Shown: positions 60,501 to 64,000 of the stretch, piece after piece | Layout of the letters: each line of letters opens with the position of its first letter | How positions within the stretch are numbered: position 1 is the first letter of the stretch | DNA from: Cyanoderma ruficeps | Taxonomy: Eukaryota > Chordata > Aves > Passeriformes > Timaliidae | Direction: 5' to 3' | NCBI GenBank assembly: GCA_008694505.1 | Contig: VZDJ01000623.1 | Span: 19,525,754 to 19,589,753, forward strand | Length of the DNA stretch: 64,000 bases | The notes under the pieces: generated by a model | Databases searched by the model: none | Seen by the model: only the letters and a program-made list of their open reading frames with translations | Told to the model about the DNA's origin: nothing | Position numbers and translations under genes: made by a program

Positions 60501-63500
60501 GCTCTTGGCAGCTGTCTAGCCCTGCAGGAACTCTGAATCTCAATGAGATACCATGTGTGAAAGGAAAGAGAGTTAGTGTTGAAATTATCAGAATTGGAAC
60601 ACTTAAGCCAAAGCTGCTGGAGCTGAAAGATTTTTGTGTTTTCTCCACACTTTTGCTTTGTGAGTGACTCATTAAGAAATGACCGCGGCAGAAAGAAAAA
60701 CAGGGAACAAGAGTGAGTAAGAAACAATATTTGTACAGAGGGAAACATTAGGAAGGAAGATAAGAGATACTGTGGTGAGGAGGTGGAGTGCTCTGAGGGG
60801 CCTTGTGTCTTTGAGCCTGGGATGGAACCCATGACTGGGACCCTACAAAGAAAGATAGTTAATCATCTCTCAGTAAAATAAGAGTGAGGTCAGAATAAAG
60901 AAAACGGTAAGGTACAATCTCAAAAGTACAAAAGCCAAGGAGTGGGGCAGAAGTTCAGGCTGAGGGAATCTCAAGGGAACAAACACCAAGCCCTGTGACC
61001 TCTGGCAAAACTTGCTACTATGAATATGGGACAACATCCTCTGACTACTCTGTTCCTAAGAACTGTGCCTGGTGAGGGAATTCAGATGGGAAAGGAATTG
61101 CCTGAGCATGGCTGGGATGTCTGTTTAGTGCTTTTGGAATCAAATTCCTTTCACATCAGAAGAAAGCTTTGTGATTACAAACTCTTCCACAGGCAGAACT
61201 TAAAAAAAAATAATTAACAAGTACTAAAATATTTAGTGCAACATTAGAACATTCAGTAATACAAATCACCATTAAAGTTACCAGGCGGTGTGCATGTAGT
61301 TACTATTGAATGGAAGACAGAAGCAAATGGAAAGTAGATGCTCACTGAAGCATTTGCATCTTGTTACAGAAGTTACTAATGAATATTATTGAAACTTTTC
61401 TTATAAATAAGACATTCAACATTCTCCTCCTTCTGAAAAAATCCCGTTTTTCACATGATTGTTCATTCAATGGGAAGTAATTCTACTGCCAGTTTTTTCC
61501 GATTTGCCCTCCTAATAAAGTCATTTACCACAGGATTTAGCCCCCAGCTTTTTAGTTTGCTTTGCTTAGTTTAATGAGTGGCCATCTTGGCCACCACCGA
61601 GGTCAGATCAACAGTGCAGGAAACAGAAGGCTTGAAAGTGTTCAGCCAAAGCAGAGACACACAGATCAGCCAGCACTCAACCAGGACTCCCTGAATTACT
61701 GTCTTGCTTCTGGCACAGAGTATTGCCTGGGACTGCACGTGGAGCTTATTAGTTAAGCAACATTATTTAAGAGAACTTTGCTGGCTTTTTAAGCCTTTGG
61801 CATCTTAGTGATCTAGAGGCATAGAATAGAGTTATAAGGATTTCCATGGCCATTTCTATGGAATTTCTTCAGAAGTTATCAAACAGAAGGAAATTTTTTG
61901 CTAGTGTGCCCTGTAACCTGAGTAATTAGAGGTTTTAGCTGGAGGTGGCCAAACGTCCTTGATTTTATAGTCTGTATGGTTCCCCATTTTCTGCCATCAA
62001 TCAGGAATAGCTTTAGTACCGAGAAGGGAAAGCAGAATCAGGACCCAAGGTGTAGAAAAGTCGGGATTGATCACAATAGCATATTTTGGTTCTTGCTGAC
62101 CTAGCTGTAGCTTGAGATAAAACTAACATTGCTGGGCAAGGCACGAAAAGTAAGAAGTATCAAAAAAATGTGTCTGGTCACTTCAAGATTTATATAATTT
62201 CTTCTGTCACTGCTATTATGTTCCACATCTCCCTTGATTTACACCAACGTGAGAGAAAGTTCACGTATTCTGTCTCTTGCCTTGTGGACTTCTCTTAGTG
62301 TACAAATGACATCTGCTCAAGTCGGTGCAACTTTTCTTTAAGGTTTGGAGAACAGAGTCTAGAGAGTTAACACTGCACTGAATAGGACATGTTTTCTCCT
62401 CCAGTTTTTCTGGAGCTTGGATTAGAACAGACCCAGATTTTCCTGTGTCACCAAAAGCGTTTAGTGCAGGTGCCAAGCCTTGTAAAATATGAAATGATCA
62501 GGCAACAGCTCCCAGGGTGTGAGTGTGGTGGGGGGAGGAGAGTTATGCTTCAGATGTATTTATTTAGTTTCAACTTAAGAATGTGCCATGAGGAAATCAT
62601 CTTCTAGGTATTCCCCTGTGGACACTAAGGAGATGAAAATAACTGGATTCAAAGCAGATGGTTTTATGGTCATGATGGTCCTTCATTCCCTAGGATATGA
62701 CTTTGCCGGTGTGCATTGCTAGGGAGATTTGGCTTGACAGCAGAGCTGTAGCTTCCAGTGATTGTGGCTTTGGGAGTCCTGTAGTTGAGCAGTTGGAGAT
62801 GTTTTCACTTGGTGTGAAGCCTGCTGGCCCGTGTGTGATTTGCAGCTCCCAGTGCAAGCGGGATGATGAATACACTTGCTGTCACACCTTGGGTTTTGTT
62901 CTGAACCCCCTGTTTTTCAGCCTGTCATCACAAGTTAAAACCAGCCTGGGCCTTGTGTTTGTGGATATTTTAATGTGTGTTAACTATAGAGGGTCTGCAG
63001 AGCCTCCAGGGACTTGGAGTGCTTGGGGAAATACGAAAGAAAGATTTGGAACAGGTAATTTCTCTTTCCCTGTCAGTGTCTCCCTGTGGAAAGCTTACAT
63101 CTCTACACTGATTCCCCAGCAGGGCAATCTCTTAAATAGCCATGTAATTTTTTGTTAGCATCTGTCAGTGAAAGGGGGAATGTTTGGCAAGGGAAGCAAC
63201 TGTTACCCTTCATTTCAGGGTCTCTTAAAGTCACATTGGCGGCTTTGATGCCATTCACAGGGTGCGTGGGATGGCTGTCCCAGTGGATAAAAGCCAAGTG
63301 TGAGTTCCCCTTTCTGCCCCTCCCACCTCCCGTTTTATTATTTCTTTCCATGTTCATTAAAGCTCTGAAACTGTACACCATGGATCAAGAGGGTGAAAAT
63401 AATCTCATGTAGGTGCTGAAGAGGATGGATGGGCAGTGGTAGGCCATTCCAGTGATTTGTGTGTTTCAAATACCCTCACAGGAAATAAGTCATATACTGG

Positions 63501-64000
63501 GTTTTCTAAATGTCTTTGTGAACCATTTGCTAAAACGTTGCATGTTATTTGTCTAATTTATATAGCCTATATTGAAATTAGTCAAAGGCACAGCATTGTC
63601 TTACTTGTTTCCTTAGCTTTTGGTGCGTTTTGGAGATGTAAAATATGTATCTGCTGCTATCTAAAGTCATTAAGGAGCAGCAAAACCTTCTGAGAGCCAG
63701 TGTTGTCATATCTTTACAATTTCAGGTTTGGAAATGTTAAAGTTCTTAAAGAATTTAAACTTTTATTAAAAAAAAATCTGGTCATTATGGTCTTAGAGAA
63801 GATTTTAAAAACACAAAATTCAAAAAGATAGGAAACTAAAGAAAGACTCAAAAAAAGTTTGTCAGAAAAGTTTCTGGAGCTATGAGCTCTGAATTTTTTG
63901 AAGTTCTGAAGTTGAATGAATGGACTGCTTTCCCCCTGTATCAGCTAGGGCATGCCATAACTGCACTGGTTTGGGGTTTTTTTATGACTAGTTTTTGAAT
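51598..64000 (+). other. Inferred TEAD4 5' intron
   Basis: 12.4 kb in which I find no sequence encoding the TEA domain or any other recognisable protein, no CR1 copy that I can identify, and no structural RNA. Contains G/T-rich low-complexity stretches (about 55195-55285), a T-run near 59864-59884 and several A-rich tracts. Consistent with a long 5' intron, but unproven. Confidence 0.45.

Noticed and set aside
62697..63158. 153-codon plus-strand ORF near the right end
   Set aside because: No similarity that I recognise, no splice context and average intronic composition; likely chance.
51598..64000. TEAD4 coding exons
   Set aside because: I looked for sequence encoding the TEAD N-terminus and TEA domain and found none, so no coding exon is claimed and TEAD4 is inferred only from synteny and the promoter.
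1..64000. CRISPR arrays, bacterial operons, tRNA or rRNA genes
   Set aside because: None visible; the window is vertebrate nuclear DNA and no regularly spaced repeats or cloverleaf candidates were noticed.

Overview
This is vertebrate nuclear DNA, almost certainly from a bird. Genes are split into short exons with GT-AG introns, three CpG-island promoters are present, and the only recognisable interspersed repeats are CR1 retrotransposon fragments, the dominant avian LINE. The gene order FOXM1(-) - RHNO1(+) - TULP3(+) - (inferred) TEAD4(+) matches human 12p13.33 as known from general knowledge. The species cannot be fixed from this sequence; one ambiguous base (position 40342) suggests a draft assembly.

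Layout. Positions 1-8909 hold FOXM1 on the minus strand: seven coding exons giving 681 in-frame codons, with the last part of the C-terminal transactivation domain beyond the left edge. Around 8900-9400 lies a CpG-island bidirectional promoter shared with RHNO1 (plus strand; coding exons 10730-10897 and 13591-14247, 274 aa). Only 447 bp after the RHNO1 stop, the TULP3 start codon lies in a second CpG island. TULP3 runs to 45374 in eleven coding exons (464 aa) with a 13-kb first intron. Its 3' UTR probably ends near 46.7 or 47.4 kb. A third CpG island at about 50.3-51.7 kb is interpreted, from synteny and promoter content, as the 5' end of TEAD4, whose coding exons would lie past the right edge. 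A minus-strand open reading frame that I do not recognise (49833-50201, possibly spliced to 50402) leaves this island in the opposite direction.

Functional picture. FOXM1 is a G2/M forkhead transcription factor and RHNO1 is a 9-1-1 clamp (RAD9-HUS1-RAD1) partner in ATR signalling; their shared promoter shows E2F, CHR-like, E-box and CCAAT motifs typical of cell-cycle genes. TULP3 is a phosphoinositide-binding adaptor that loads membrane cargo onto IFT-A for entry into cilia; its promoter has two X-box-like (RFX) motifs arranged as an inverted pair. The putative TEAD4 promoter carries a tandem CATTCC pair with 3-bp spacing, the arrangement bound by TEAD dimers.

No unknown multi-gene system was found. 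The points worth following are regulatory or structural: the unrecognised ORF beside the TEAD4 island, a CR1 copy almost touching a FOXM1 splice acceptor, an overlapping upstream ORF in RHNO1, a possible in-frame cassette exon in TULP3, and the promoter motif arrangements. Exon boundaries were assigned by eye from splice consensus, reading-frame phase and remembered human protein sequences; no alignment was run.
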